Shown here in pieces: positions 50,670 through 59,973 of a stretch of DNA of 64,000 nt; within the stretch, counting starts at the first letter, position 1; every line of letters starts with the position of its first letter. The position numbers and the translations under genes are program-made. Under the pieces are notes generated by a model, which made no database searches, had not been told where the DNA came from, and saw nothing but the letters and a program-made list of their open reading frames with translations. The stretch comes from a bacterium (GTDB taxonomy: Bacteria > Vulcanimicrobiota > Vulcanimicrobiia > Eremiobacterales > Eremiobacteraceae), in contig CADDZI010000004.1 of the NCBI GenBank assembly GCA_902812405.1, positions 1 through 64,000 on the forward strand, in the 5' to 3' direction.

Positions 50670-53213
50670 ATGAACGAAGCGTACTGCCGCCGTGCTGCGG
50701 CGCTGCTCGGCGCCTGTCATGCGCGCCGTCCATTTGCCCCGCCCGGCGCGGGTCCGCGCTACGCCCCGGATCGCCCGGCCGCGGTCGAGCACATCGCACT
50801 GGAGTTGCGTTTCGATTTCCAGACGCACGTGCTCTTCGGCCGGTGCCGCACGGTCTTTCGCGCGGTTGGGTCGACTCTCCATGAGTTGGAGATGGACGCC
50901 GGGCGCCTTGCCGTGCGTGCGGTTCGCTCCGATCGCGGCGCGAAGCTCGCCTTTACACTGACCGGCGGCAAGCTACACATCACCTTGGACCGGCCGCTGG
51001 CTGCGGGCGCGAGTTCGGCCGTCATCATCGACTACGAAGCCCGCGAACCGCGTCAGGGTATCTACTTCATCGGTCCGGATTCCGGCTATCCCACAAAGCC
51101 CGTCCAGGTCTGGACGCAAGGCCAGGATGAGGACGCCCACTACTGGTTCCCGTGCATCGACTATCCCAACGCCAAGGCCACGACCGAAGTCGTCGCCACG
51201 GTGCCCGCGTCGTTCTTCGTTCTCAGCAACGGCGCGCTCGTGAAGACAACCAAGAACGCCAAGGCCAAGACCGTCACCTACCACTGGAAGATGGAACAGC
51301 CCCACGCCACGTACCTCGTCTCCGTCGTGGCCGGCAAGTTCGTCGGCCACACGGACATCCTGGACGGCCTGCCTGTATCGTACTACGTCGAGCCACAACG
51401 CGCGGCGGACGGTGCCCGCTCCTTTGCTAAGACGCCTCGCATGCTGCGCTTCTTCAACGAGAAGATCGGCGTGACGTACCCCTATGCGAAGTATGCCCAG
51501 ATTGCGGTACGCGACTTCATCTTCGGCGGCATGGAGAATACGACCGCAACGACCCTCACCGACGCCACCCTACACGACGCACGCGCTCATCTGGATTACT
51601 CAAGCGACGGCCTGGTGGCGCACGAGCTGGCGCACCAGTGGTTCGGGGACTTGGTGACGTGCAAGGACTGGTCGCATGCCTGGCTCAACGAGGGGTTTGC
51701 AACCTACTGCGATGCGCTCTTCAAAGAGCACGATCTGGGGCGGGATGAGTTCGACTACTACAGGCTGCAGCTGGAGGGCCGGTACCTCGACGAGGACAGC
51801 CGCCGCTACCGCCGGCCCATCGTCACCAACGTCTACGCCGAGCCGATCGACCTCTTCGATCGCCACCTCTACGAAAAGGCAGCCTGCGTTCTGCACATGA
51901 TTCGCCGCCGGCTGGGCGACGAGGTGTTTTGGCAGGCCGTGCGGCGCTACGTTTCGGATCATGCCTTCGGGGTTGTGGAAACGGTTGACCTCGTGCGTGC
52001 CATCGAGCACGTCAGCGGACGTAACCTGCAGCCGTTTTTCGACCAGTGGGTGTACCGCGGCGGTCATCCGGAATTCCGCGTTCACTACACGTGGGATGCA
52101 CAGCGCGAGGCTGCTGTCGTGCGCGTCCGGCAGGTGCAGGACACATCCGACGGCACGCCGGTCTTTGCGACACCCGTCGAGCTACTCTTCGCAAGCGGCA
52201 AAACCTCCACACAGGTTGGCGTGCACATCGAGGATGCGGACCATACCTTCACCATCCAGCTGCCGCGCCGGCCCGAGGTGTTCGCCTTCGATCCGCAGGG
52301 CGACGTTCTCAAGACCGTTTCCCTGGAGGTGCCCGAGGAAATGCTCGTGCGCCAGGCGCTCGGGTTGCCGTACGTGCGCGGGCGCATCGACGCAATTCGG
52401 GCTTTGGGGAAAGCGCAGTCTGCGGAGGCGGACCAGGCTCTGGCGGGCGTGCTGGCCTCGCGCGCCTTCTGGGGCGTGCGGGCGGAAGCGGCCGCGGCTC
52501 TGGGCGCCAGCCGCAGTACGCGCGCCTTCCTGGCGCTGCGCGACGCCCGGGATGACGACCACCCCAAAGTGCGCCGGGCCGTGGCACGCGCGCTCGGCGA
52601 GTTTCACACCGATGAAGCTTGCGCCGCACTGGCGCCCATGCTGCGCCGGGATGCATCCTACTTCGTGGAAGCCGAGGCCGCCCACGCGATCGGCAAGACA
52701 CGATCGCGCAAGGCGTTTGCGCTTCTGGAGCGTGCCTTGGATAAACCGTCTTTCAATGAAGTGATTCGCGGCGGTGCCCTGCGCGGGCTGGCGGAGCTGG
52801 GCGACGAGCGCGCGTTGCCGCTCCTGCTTGCCTGGACCGCGTACGGCAAGCCGTCTCCGGCGCGGGAGGCGGCGGTTGAGGCGCTCGGCAAGCTGGGGCA
52901 CCTGGACCGGCGTGCCCGCCGACGGCTGGTCGACCTTCTCGACGACAAAGACTTCTACGTTCGGCGCGCCGCCATCGGCGCCGTGCGCGAGCTACGCGAG
53001 AGCGAAGCGGTCGCGGTACTCGAGAGGCTGGCCTCCGAAGATATTGACGGGCGCCTCAAGAGTGAGGCGGCCGCGGCGGCACGCGCCATCCTGGAAGCCG
53101 CGGAGAAGCCGGCCGAGGTTGCGGCCCTGCGCGAAGAGATCGAACGCTTGCGGGAAACGACCCGCAGCCTGCGCGACCGCCTGGAACGTCTGGAAGCCGC
53201 CCGGCGCGGCTAA
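50670..53213 (+). CDS. M1 family aminopeptidase with HEAT-like C-terminal repeats
   Basis: An 847-aa zinc aminopeptidase without a signal peptide. Exopeptidase motif GGMENTTATTL (about 285). Zinc site HELAHQWFGDLVTCKDWSHA (about 317) with the distal Glu in WLNEGFATY. From about residue 570 onward the sequence becomes five to six alpha-alpha repeats (SRAFWGVRAEAAAALGASRS, DDHPKVRRAVARALGEFHTD, DASYFVEAEAAHAIGKTRSR, DKDFYVRRAAIGAVRELRES) of HEAT/PBS type, ending in a coiled coil (VAALREEIERLRETTRSLRD). Confidence 0.93.
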   Translation: MNEAYCRRAAALLGACHARRPFAPPGAGPRYAPDRPAAVEHIALELRFDFQTHVLFGRCRTVFRAVGSTLHELEMDAGRLAVRAVRSDRGAKLAFTLTGGKLHITLDRPLAAGASSAVIIDYEAREPRQGIYFIGPDSGYPTKPVQVWTQGQDEDAHYWFPCIDYPNAKATTEVVATVPASFFVLSNGALVKTTKNAKAKTVTYHWKMEQPHATYLVSVVAGKFVGHTDILDGLPVSYYVEPQRAADGARSFAKTPRMLRFFNEKIGVTYPYAKYAQIAVRDFIFGGMENTTATTLTDATLHDARAHLDYSSDGLVAHELAHQWFGDLVTCKDWSHAWLNEGFATYCDALFKEHDLGRDEFDYYRLQLEGRYLDEDSRRYRRPIVTNVYAEPIDLFDRHLYEKAACVLHMIRRRLGDEVFWQAVRRYVSDHAFGVVETVDLVRAIEHVSGRNLQPFFDQWVYRGGHPEFRVHYTWDAQREAAVVRVRQVQDTSDGTPVFATPVELLFASGKTSTQVGVHIEDADHTFTIQLPRRPEVFAFDPQGDVLKTVSLEVPEEMLVRQALGLPYVRGRIDAIRALGKAQSAEADQALAGVLASRAFWGVRAEAAAALGASRSTRAFLALRDARDDDHPKVRRAVARALGEFHTDEACAALAPMLRRDASYFVEAEAAHAIGKTRSRKAFALLERALDKPSFNEVIRGGALRGLAELGDERALPLLLAWTAYGKPSPAREAAVEALGKLGHLDRRARRRLVDLLDDKDFYVRRAAIGAVRELRESEAVAVLERLASEDIDGRLKSEAAAAARAILEAAEKPAEVAALREEIERLRETTRSLRDRLERLEAARRG

Positions 53214-53217
53214 AGGG

Positions 53218-53259
53218 CGCCGCCCGCGCCTGCGCAGGCCGCACCTCTGGCGGGCGGCG
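53218..53259. terminator. Long hairpin between convergent genes
   Basis: CGCCGCCCGC (53218-53227) pairs perfectly with GCGGGCGGCG (53250-53259), with an inner palindrome GCCTGCGCAGGC. It lies between the M1 peptidase and the TOBE gene ends. Only a short T-run on the minus side, so termination is probable but not certain. Confidence 0.5.
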
Positions 53260-53271
53260 GGAAGAGGCGGT

Positions 53272-53478
53272 TTACGGCTTGGCCAGCATGACCGACGTCG
53301 ATTTGATGAGTGCGGTCACCTCGTCGCCCGGATGCAGGTCGAGTTCAGCCACCGACTCCGCAGTGACGAGAGCAACCAGGTGATTGTCGCCAATGCGGAG
53401 GCTGACTTTGGCCATCAGCCCGTCGCTTTGGATATCCTGAACGACGCCCGGCAACTTGTTGCGTGCGCTAACCCGCAT
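53272..53478 (-). CDS. TOBE/Mop-domain molybdopterin- or oxyanion-binding protein
   Basis: A 68-aa single TOBE domain: MRVSARNKLPGVVQDIQSDG, then LMAKVSLRIGDNHLVALVTA and LHPGDEVTALIKSTSVMLAK. This is the molbindin fold that binds molybdate or tungstate. The ATG lies 8 bases inside the end of the upstream HTH gene (11-bp overlap), so it is translationally coupled. Together the pair resembles a ModE regulator cut in two. Confidence 0.88.
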   Translation of the reverse strand: MRVSARNKLPGVVQDIQSDGLMAKVSLRIGDNHLVALVTAESVAELDLHPGDEVTALIKSTSVMLAKP

Positions 53479-53827
53479 GCCGGGCCTCCGCGCGCTCGTG
53501 CATGGCGGTCGCTGCGAGCAGCGCCGCCATGACGTGCGGCTGATCGATGTCGAGCCGCAACAGAATGCGGATACGGTCCAGACGGTAGCGCACGCTGTTA
53601 CGGTGCAAAAAGAGCCGCTCGGCAGTTTTGTCGACGCGTCCCGCGCAGGCGTAGTACGCTGCCAGCGTCTGCACCAGATTGCTTCGCCGCTCGCGGTCTT
53701 CCCGCACCAGGGGGGCCAGCAGTGTGTCAGCCAGCTGCGCGGCGACCGGGTCGGCCGCCGCGATCTCGCACAGCCGAGCGACAAGCCGCGCACACGCATC
53801 GCCGTGCAGGACTCGGGGCATGTCCAC
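53468..53827 (-). CDS. PucR/CdaR-type helix-turn-helix protein, short form
   Basis: About 119 aa. The C-terminal HTH of PucR-family regulators is clear: LVQTLAAYYACAGRVDKTAE then RLFLHRNSVRYRLDRIRILL. The large N-terminal sensor of normal PucR proteins (400-500 aa) is missing. GTG at 53825-53827 is preferred because AAGGAGGG lies about 10 nt upstream; an ATG two codons on is possible. Coupled to the TOBE gene, it is likely the DNA-binding half of a metal-oxyanion response. Confidence 0.8.
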   Translation of the reverse strand: MDMPRVLHGDACARLVARLCEIAAADPVAAQLADTLLAPLVREDRERRSNLVQTLAAYYACAGRVDKTAERLFLHRNSVRYRLDRIRILLRLDIDQPHVMAALLAATAMHERAEARHAG

Positions 53828-53843
53828 GTGGGCGCTTCCCTCC

Positions 53844-54980
53844 TTAGAATGTCGCAAAGAGTACCAGATTACCGTTGGCGTCCAGCATGTAGATGTACGT
53901 TCCGTCGGTGTGCAGCGAGGTCACGGGGACGGCAAACGGAGCGCCGGCCGGGCTCGTCTGACCGTTGAAAGCGATCGTGATGCGCGAGATGAGAGCTCCC
54001 GGCTGTTGGCCTCCGGACGGGTTGCCGCCTGCATACCGTGCGATTTGGTAACTGCCCGAGCCCGGTGTCCCCAGAAGCCCGTAGAAGAGAGTGCTGCCGT
54101 CGCTGGCAATGTTGCCCGCCACCGACGGTGCCGGAAGGAAGACGAACGAATTGCGGGTGGCCGGCCCGGGCAGCGGCAGGGTCCAGGACGAGCCGTCTTT
54201 GTGGAACAGGACGTAGGTGCTGACGCTGGTCGCGGCAACGGAAACGGCGGCGTCGCGGGCGTAGAGACCTGCGCCGCCGTACGAGTACGAACCGCGAACC
54301 GGGCTGCTCCCGTCCAGAGCGAAGGCTGCCCAGGACACCGTGTTGACCTGGTCGTCGCGGGCGACGAAAACGTGCAGGCTGTCTGCGGCGAGTGCCCGGA
54401 TCCCGCCCGTTCCCAAACCGTCTTGCATGCTGACCAGCGGCACGCAGGTGGCGATCGCCGGTGCAGGCGGCGGGCATTTGACAAGCTTGCCGCCGGCGTC
54501 GACAAACCAGTCCGCACCCGTACCGTCCACCGCGACGGCCTGGGGCTGATAGCCCGCGGGAAGAGTGTAGGAACCTGCGTTCGTCGTGCTCGAGGACACC
54601 TCGCTGTAGGTGTAGGGGGGGCCGTGGTTGGCATTGAGAGCGCCGACCGCGCCCGGAACGCTGGGATCCAGCGCCAGGTCAAACGACTGAACTCCGATGC
54701 TGCCGACGAAGACGGGACTAACTAAAGAGACGCGTGGTCCCGGCGGCTGCCCGCCGTTGTGCCGGGTCAACGCGGCAATGCCGAACCCCAGGCCGACCGC
54801 GCCCAGCAAAAAGACCAGCGGCTGATACGCGGCCGGAATGCTGCTTTGCGGGTCCAGAGGTTTGGAGCAGCCGGCGAGTTGGGACAGCGCGAGAAGACAC
54901 GCAAGGCACAGCGCAAGGAGGCGACACGAGCCGCCAACGGTGCGCAACCCAGCGGCCCGGTGAGACCGAGCGGTGCTCAT
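53844..54980 (-). CDS. Hypothetical lipoprotein, beta-propeller-like
   Basis: A 378-aa protein: signal peptide LLALCLACLLALSQ and lipobox LAGCSK, then one membrane-like segment (PLVFLLGAVGLGFGIAAL). The following beta-rich repeats read like irregular propeller blades (GYQPQAVAVDGTGADWFVDA, TGGIRALAADSLHVFVARDD, VAGNIASDGSTLFYGLLGTP, SLHTDGTYIYMLDANGNLVL). A relative in style of the NHL lipoprotein at 1526. Its end is 17 bp before the PucR-type start. Confidence 0.7.
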   Translation of the reverse strand: MSTARSHRAAGLRTVGGSCRLLALCLACLLALSQLAGCSKPLDPQSSIPAAYQPLVFLLGAVGLGFGIAALTRHNGGQPPGPRVSLVSPVFVGSIGVQSFDLALDPSVPGAVGALNANHGPPYTYSEVSSSTTNAGSYTLPAGYQPQAVAVDGTGADWFVDAGGKLVKCPPPAPAIATCVPLVSMQDGLGTGGIRALAADSLHVFVARDDQVNTVSWAAFALDGSSPVRGSYSYGGAGLYARDAAVSVAATSVSTYVLFHKDGSSWTLPLPGPATRNSFVFLPAPSVAGNIASDGSTLFYGLLGTPGSGSYQIARYAGGNPSGGQQPGALISRITIAFNGQTSPAGAPFAVPVTSLHTDGTYIYMLDANGNLVLFATF

Positions 54981-55087
54981 GCGGGCAGGTACGATATCCG
55001 TCTGGGAAAACCCCGCCGCGCCAGCCCCTTGGGCAAGAGACTCAGCGGGAAGAAGACTCGCGGCGGGGGGCGTCTAACGAGCGCCTC

Positions 55088-56104
55088 ATGGCAAGCGAAC
55101 CCAAGGTCCGCGTGTCCTTACCCGAAGGCCTCACTGCCGACGCGCTGCGCGAGATGTACTATCGCATGGTGCTGACGCGTTTGTGCGACGAGCGGGCGTT
55201 TGCCCTCAACCGGCAAGGAAAGATACCCTTCGCCGCCAGCTGCAAAGGGCACGAGGCGGCGCAAGTCGGCACGGCCTACGCAATCCGCCGCGGTACGGAT
55301 TGGGTCGTACCCTACTATCGGGATACGGCCCTGGCGCTGGCTTTGGGCGTCACGCCGCGCGAGCAGATGCTGTGCCTGTTTGCGCGCAAAGCCGACCTGT
55401 TCTCGGCGGGCCGGCAGTTTCCGAACCACTACAGCGTCCCCGACCGCCACATCGCGACCATTTCGAGCATCATTGCGGCGCACATCACCCACGGCGTCGG
55501 CATGGCGTTGGCCTTCCGGATGCGCCGCGAGCCCGTCGTCACCGTCGTGTGCTTCGGCGAGGGCGCGACGAGCGAAGGTGAATGGCACGAGGCGCTCAAT
55601 TTTGCCGGCATCCACAAACTGCCGGTCGTCTTCGTCTGCGAGAACAACGAGTTTGCCATCTCCGTGCCGCAGCGGCTGCAGATGGCGATTCCGAACGTCG
55701 CCGACCGAGCTGCCGGGTATGGCTTCTCGGGAGTCATCTGCGACGGTACGGACCCCATCACGACCTACACGATCGTCCGCGAAGCAGTCGAGCGTGCGCG
55801 CGCCGGCGGCGGACCGACGCTGGTTGAAGCCAAATGTTACCGCGCCATGTCCCACACGACAGACGACAATCAACTGACGTACCGTACCCCGGAGGAAATC
55901 GAGGCGCTGGCCGCACGCGATCCCATCCCGCGCTTTGAGCGCTGGCTGCGCGAACGCGGCCTGCTGGGCCAGGACGACGCCGCCGAGCTGCGCCGGAAGG
56001 CACAGGCGGAAGTAGACGAAGCGACGGATTGGGCGGAGGCGCAACCGCCGCCGGCGGAGGAGGACCTGTACACGCACGTGTACGCGTCCGGCCCGCTCTC
56101 GTAG
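55088..56104 (+). CDS. 2-oxoacid dehydrogenase E1 alpha subunit (branched-chain type)
   Basis: A 338-aa thiamine diphosphate enzyme subunit: GKIPFAASCKGHEAAQVGTA, DWVVPYYRDTALALALGVTP (YYRD typical of the branched-chain alpha subunit), TPP/Mg motif GEGATSEGEWHEALNFAGIH ending CENNEFAIS. YRAMSHTTDDNQLTYRTPEE near the C-terminus is the loop phosphorylated in eukaryotic homologues. First gene of a three-gene operon with E1 beta 8 nt downstream. Substrate class (branched-chain 2-oxoacids) is inferred from sequence type. Confidence 0.92.
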   Translation: MASEPKVRVSLPEGLTADALREMYYRMVLTRLCDERAFALNRQGKIPFAASCKGHEAAQVGTAYAIRRGTDWVVPYYRDTALALALGVTPREQMLCLFARKADLFSAGRQFPNHYSVPDRHIATISSIIAAHITHGVGMALAFRMRREPVVTVVCFGEGATSEGEWHEALNFAGIHKLPVVFVCENNEFAISVPQRLQMAIPNVADRAAGYGFSGVICDGTDPITTYTIVREAVERARAGGGPTLVEAKCYRAMSHTTDDNQLTYRTPEEIEALAARDPIPRFERWLRERGLLGQDDAAELRRKAQAEVDEATDWAEAQPPPAEEDLYTHVYASGPLS

Positions 56105-56112
56105 GCCGCAGG

Positions 56113-57096
56113 ATGGCTGTCAAGACGGTTCTCGAAAGCGTCCGTGACGCTCTGCACGCCGAGATGGCGCGCGATGCCCGGGTTTTCATCATGGGCGAAG
56201 ACGTCGGGCCGCGCGGCAACGTCTTTCTCATCACCAAGGGCTTTCTGGACGAGTTCGGTCCGCAGCGTGTCATCGACACACCTCTGGCGGAAGCCTCAAT
56301 CGTGGGCATCGCCATTGGGGCGGCCATGGCCGGCATGCGCCCGGTCGCGGAAATCCAATTCGCAGATTTTATTTACCCTGCGTACAACCAGATTGTCGGT
56401 GAAGCGGCCAAGATACGCTACCGCAGTGCCGGCGGATTCTCGTGTCCGCTCGTCATCCGGACACCCTATGGCGGCGGCGTGCGCGGCGCACTCTCCCACT
56501 CGGTCAGCGTCGAGGCGCTCTTCTACCACGTGCCGGGACTGAAGATGTGCGTGCCGTCAACGCCGGCCGATGCCTACGGGTTGCTCGTCAGCGCGATCCG
56601 CGACGATGATCCAGTGCTGTTCCTGGAGCATAAACGGACCTATCGCCTCATCAAGGGCGAGGTGCCGGACGGGGACTTCACGGTGCCCATTGGTAAAGCC
56701 GACGTGGCCCGCCCAGGGAAGGACGTCACGGTGGTCTCATACGGGCTCATGCGTCACTACGCGGTCGAGGCGGCCGAGAAGCTGGCCCCGGAAGGCATCG
56801 ACGCCGAAGTCATCGACCTGCGCACGATCCGCCCCCTGGACCGGGCGACGATCTTGACCAGCGTCGCCAAGACGCACCGCCTCCTCGTCGTGCACGAGGA
56901 TCAGAAGTTCGGCGGCGTGGGCGCCGAAGTCGCGGCCGTCGTTGCCGAGGAGGCTTTTTTCGATCTGGATGCGCCCATTCGCCGGGTCTGCGGCCCGGAC
57001 GTTCCGGCCATGGGATATGCAAAAGAGTACGAGGAGGCATTCATGCCCAGTCCTGAGCGTATTGCCGCCGCCATCCGCGAGCTGGCGCACGAATGA
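56113..57096 (+). CDS. 2-oxoacid dehydrogenase E1 beta subunit
   Basis: A 327-aa transketolase-like subunit: VFIMGEDVGPRGNVFLITKG, DTPLAEASIVGIAIGAAMAG, IQFADFIYPAYNQIVGEAAK, PLVIRTPYGGGVRGALSHSV and the C-terminal domain VIDLRTIRPLDRATILTSVA. It forms the alpha2-beta2 decarboxylase with the preceding gene. Confidence 0.94.
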   Translation: MAVKTVLESVRDALHAEMARDARVFIMGEDVGPRGNVFLITKGFLDEFGPQRVIDTPLAEASIVGIAIGAAMAGMRPVAEIQFADFIYPAYNQIVGEAAKIRYRSAGGFSCPLVIRTPYGGGVRGALSHSVSVEALFYHVPGLKMCVPSTPADAYGLLVSAIRDDDPVLFLEHKRTYRLIKGEVPDGDFTVPIGKADVARPGKDVTVVSYGLMRHYAVEAAEKLAPEGIDAEVIDLRTIRPLDRATILTSVAKTHRLLVVHEDQKFGGVGAEVAAVVAEEAFFDLDAPIRRVCGPDVPAMGYAKEYEEAFMPSPERIAAAIRELAHE

Positions 57097-57117
57097 CGTC
57101 CGAGGTGTAAGACGCAC

Positions 57118-58401
57118 ATGGCGACCGTCAGCATGCCCCAACTGGGTGAGACCGTTACCGAAGGGACCGTTGGCCGCTGGCTCAAGAAAGAAGGCGACAC
57201 GGTCGCCAAGTACGAGCCGCTTCTCGAGGTTGAAACGGATAAAGTTGCCTCCGAGATCCCGTCGCCCTTTGCCGGCAGGTTGACCAAGATTCTGGCCAAC
57301 GAAGGCATGACCGTGCCGGTCGGAGCCCCCCTGTGTGAAATCAGTGAGGAGGCGGAACGCAGCCTGCAGGCCGTGCCCGCGGACACAGGCGCCGCGTCCG
57401 GGGCGCCGAGCGCAGGCACCGGTAGCCCGCAAGCAAGAGGGCCTGCACCGGAAGTGCCGGACACGTCGGCGCGCAGCGCCGCCGGTGAGGGAGACGGCGT
57501 CCGCTACTCGCCGGCCGTTCGCCGCTTGGCTCGCCAACACGGGGTTGATTTGCGCACCCTGGCCGGCACAGGCAAAGGTGGCCGCGTGACGGCCAAGGAC
57601 CTCGAGCAGCATCTGGCATCCGGCCACGCATCGCCGTCATCCGGTGCAGGCATCGCCGCTCCCCCGCCGGTGCAGACGCCATCCGCACCCGCGGCGGCGC
57701 CGACGGCCGCCGAGGGTGACACGATCGTGCGCCTCACCCAGATGCGCAAGACGATCGCCCAGCACATGGTGCTCGCCAAGACGACGGTTCCGCATGCCTG
57801 GTCCATGGTCGAGGCCGACGTCACGGATCTCGTGCGTTGGCGCGAGCGAGAGAAGGATGCTTTCTTTGCCCGCGAGGGCGTCAAGCTGACCGTTCTGCCG
57901 GTTGTCGTGCAGTGCGTCTGTCAGGCGCTGCGCGAATTCCCGATGGTCAATGCGACCTGGGGCGGCGACCACATCATCCTGCGCCGTCACATCAATATCG
58001 GCATCGCAGTGGACATCGAGGAGGGGCTCGTGGTCCCGGTCATCCGCGATGCGGATCGCATGAGTGTCGCGGGTCTGGCCCGCAGCATTGCCGAACTGGC
58101 GACCAAGGCTCGCGCCCGCAAGCTGACGATGGAAGATATGGCCGACGGCACGTTCACGGTGGACAACACGGGAGCTTTGGGCAGCGTGGCCTCATACCCG
58201 ATTATCAATTCGCCCCAGGCGGCAATCCTAACCACGGAAGCCATCCTCAAGCGACCATGGGTGATCGGGGAGGCAATCGCCATTCGCTCGATTATGAATC
58301 TCTGTCTCAGCCTCGACCACCGCGTGCTCGACGGATCGACGGCATCCCGCTTCCTGCAATCGGTTAAGCGCCGTCTTGAGTCGTTCGTTCCTCCCTCGTA
58401 A
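57118..58401 (+). CDS. Dihydrolipoyl acyltransferase E2
   Basis: A 427-aa protein with one lipoyl domain (residues 1-76; lipoyl Lys in VETDKVASEI), an Ala/Pro/Gly linker and a peripheral subunit-binding domain (YSPAVRRLARQHGVDLRTLA then GTGKGGRVTAKDL). After a second linker comes the catalytic domain with the active-site His in LSLDHRVLDGSTASRFLQ. The E3 subunit is not in the window. Confidence 0.94.
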   Translation: MATVSMPQLGETVTEGTVGRWLKKEGDTVAKYEPLLEVETDKVASEIPSPFAGRLTKILANEGMTVPVGAPLCEISEEAERSLQAVPADTGAASGAPSAGTGSPQARGPAPEVPDTSARSAAGEGDGVRYSPAVRRLARQHGVDLRTLAGTGKGGRVTAKDLEQHLASGHASPSSGAGIAAPPPVQTPSAPAAAPTAAEGDTIVRLTQMRKTIAQHMVLAKTTVPHAWSMVEADVTDLVRWREREKDAFFAREGVKLTVLPVVVQCVCQALREFPMVNATWGGDHIILRRHINIGIAVDIEEGLVVPVIRDADRMSVAGLARSIAELATKARARKLTMEDMADGTFTVDNTGALGSVASYPIINSPQAAILTTEAILKRPWVIGEAIAIRSIMNLCLSLDHRVLDGSTASRFLQSVKRRLESFVPPS

Positions 58402-58455
58402 GGACGCGTAAGGCGCCGCGCCTCGCCCTCCTGGCCGTGGGGTGAACCTTCTCGG

Positions 58456-59691
58456 TCAGCGGAGATCGCGCAAGCCGGACCGGCGCGCGGCGCGGACCGC
58501 AGCCAGCGCGACGAGCATGCCGCCCGCGGCCAAGGTGCTACGCAACCCGGCCACGCTGGCCAGCGAGCCCAAGAGCCATGCGCCGAGCGGCATGAAGCCA
58601 AGGAAGATCATCGTATAGAGAGACATGACCCGGCCGCGCATTTCCAGCCGCGTGTGGGTCTGTAGAAGGGTGTTCGTCATGCCCATGAAGAGCATGATGC
58701 TCGCGCCTAAGACGATAAGGAGCAGCGTACCCGGCCACGCCCGCGAGGAGACGGCAAAACCAGCCAGGGCCAATCCGGCGAAGGCGGCACAGGTTGCGGC
58801 CAACCGTCCGCGGTGGCGGGCCGAGCCGATGAGTGCCACCGTCACCGACCCGGCAAGAGCCCCGGCGCCCGAAGCAGCCATGAGAGTGCCCAACGTCGTC
58901 GGACCTTGTGCGAGAACGGTCCGGACAAAAGCCGGCAGCAGTTGGATGTAGGGCCGGGCAACAACCGAGACGAGGAGAGCCAGCGAGAGCAGCGTCAGGA
59001 TGGCGGGTTGACCCCGCACGTACGCGATGCCGTCGCGGACTTCGGTCCAGATGCCGGCTTGGTGCTGCCCAGGCACGGGCGGCTTAGGGGTCATGAGCAC
59101 AAGCGCGACGATGACGGCTGCGAAGGAAGCGGCGTTCGTGTAGAACGTGGCCGCGATGCCCACGGTATCGACGAGGACGCCGCCCAAGGCCGGACCGATG
59201 ATCCCCGGGCCGTTGAACGCAGCGGAATTGAGCCCAATGGCGTTCATCAATTCGCGCGGGCCGACAAGCAGCGGCACGAGTGACTGACGGGTGGGTGCGT
59301 CAAAGGTGAGAGCGCAGGCCGAAATTCCCGCCAGCAGGACGACTTCCCAGATACGGACGACCCGTGCCTGCGTTAAAATCGCAAGACCCAGGCCCGCGAG
59401 GCCCAGGACCGCCTGCGTGACGATCAAGAGACGGCGCCGGTCGATGTGATCTGCTACTGCGCCCGCAACCCCGGAAAGGGCCAAGACCGGGATGGCTCGC
59501 ACGAAACCAATGATACCCAGGTACAAAGGCGCCAGCGCCGGCCGGGGTGCGAGCTGGACGACCAGCCAACCCTGCGCAAGCGTGGCCATCCAGCTTCCCG
59601 TATTGGAAATGAGGAGTCCGATCCACAACAGGCGGAACTCCCGGTAGGACAGGGCCCCAAAGCGGGGGCGGGTAGGCCCGTCCTGGGCCAT
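58456..59691 (-). CDS. MFS transporter, DHA3-type exporter
   Basis: A 411-aa permease with twelve spans: FRLLWIGLLISNTGSWMATL, then the GAVADHIDRRRLLIVTQ loop (motif A variant of the enterobactin-exporter/DHA3 group), SACALTFDAPTRQSLVPLLV, GRVMSLYTMIFLGFMPLGAW. The start is the ATG at 59689-59691, matching the N-terminus FGALSYREFRLLW; the longer frame covers a pair of direct repeats. Substrate unknown. Confidence 0.88.
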   Translation of the reverse strand: MAQDGPTRPRFGALSYREFRLLWIGLLISNTGSWMATLAQGWLVVQLAPRPALAPLYLGIIGFVRAIPVLALSGVAGAVADHIDRRRLLIVTQAVLGLAGLGLAILTQARVVRIWEVVLLAGISACALTFDAPTRQSLVPLLVGPRELMNAIGLNSAAFNGPGIIGPALGGVLVDTVGIAATFYTNAASFAAVIVALVLMTPKPPVPGQHQAGIWTEVRDGIAYVRGQPAILTLLSLALLVSVVARPYIQLLPAFVRTVLAQGPTTLGTLMAASGAGALAGSVTVALIGSARHRGRLAATCAAFAGLALAGFAVSSRAWPGTLLLIVLGASIMLFMGMTNTLLQTHTRLEMRGRVMSLYTMIFLGFMPLGAWLLGSLASVAGLRSTLAAGGMLVALAAVRAARRSGLRDLR

Positions 59692-59804
59692 GGTGCGGGG
59701 TTCTTGAGCACTATCCGCCACGCGGCAGCCTTCGCACGACCGGTCATGGGCTCCGGCAGGCAATCGCATGCCACACCGTCCTGGGCCGCAGCCGCGACGG
59801 CGGG

Positions 59805-59838
59805 CCCGGTCCAACATGTCACAACCTTGTGGGCGCGG
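59805..59838. repeat. Direct repeat upstream of MFS gene, copy 1
   Basis: CCCGGTCCAACATGTCAC then AACCTTGTGGGCGCGGC. The second copy is 64 bp away. It centres on ACATGT. Confidence 0.75.
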
Positions 59839-59868
59839 CGGGGGAAGAACACCCGGCAGTTCTAGCGG

Positions 59869-59906
59869 CCCGGTCCAACATGTCACACAACCTTCGGGGG
59901 CGCGGC
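59869..59906. repeat. Direct repeat upstream of MFS gene, copy 2
   Basis: Same sequence with a 2-bp insertion (CACACAACC) and one or two more changes. The tandem spacing of about six helical turns suggests paired operators for the transporter. Confidence 0.75.
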
Positions 59907-59973
59907 AGGAGCGCACTCCGGCGCGTTGGAGCAGGCGCCCTCGACACGCCAGCCGGGCACAGAGATGTGTGCA

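Noticed and set aside
53468-53478. Frameshift between the HTH and TOBE genes
   Set aside because: Both genes have their own ribosome sites or coupled starts and end cleanly, so an overlap of two genes explains the data better than a broken fusion.
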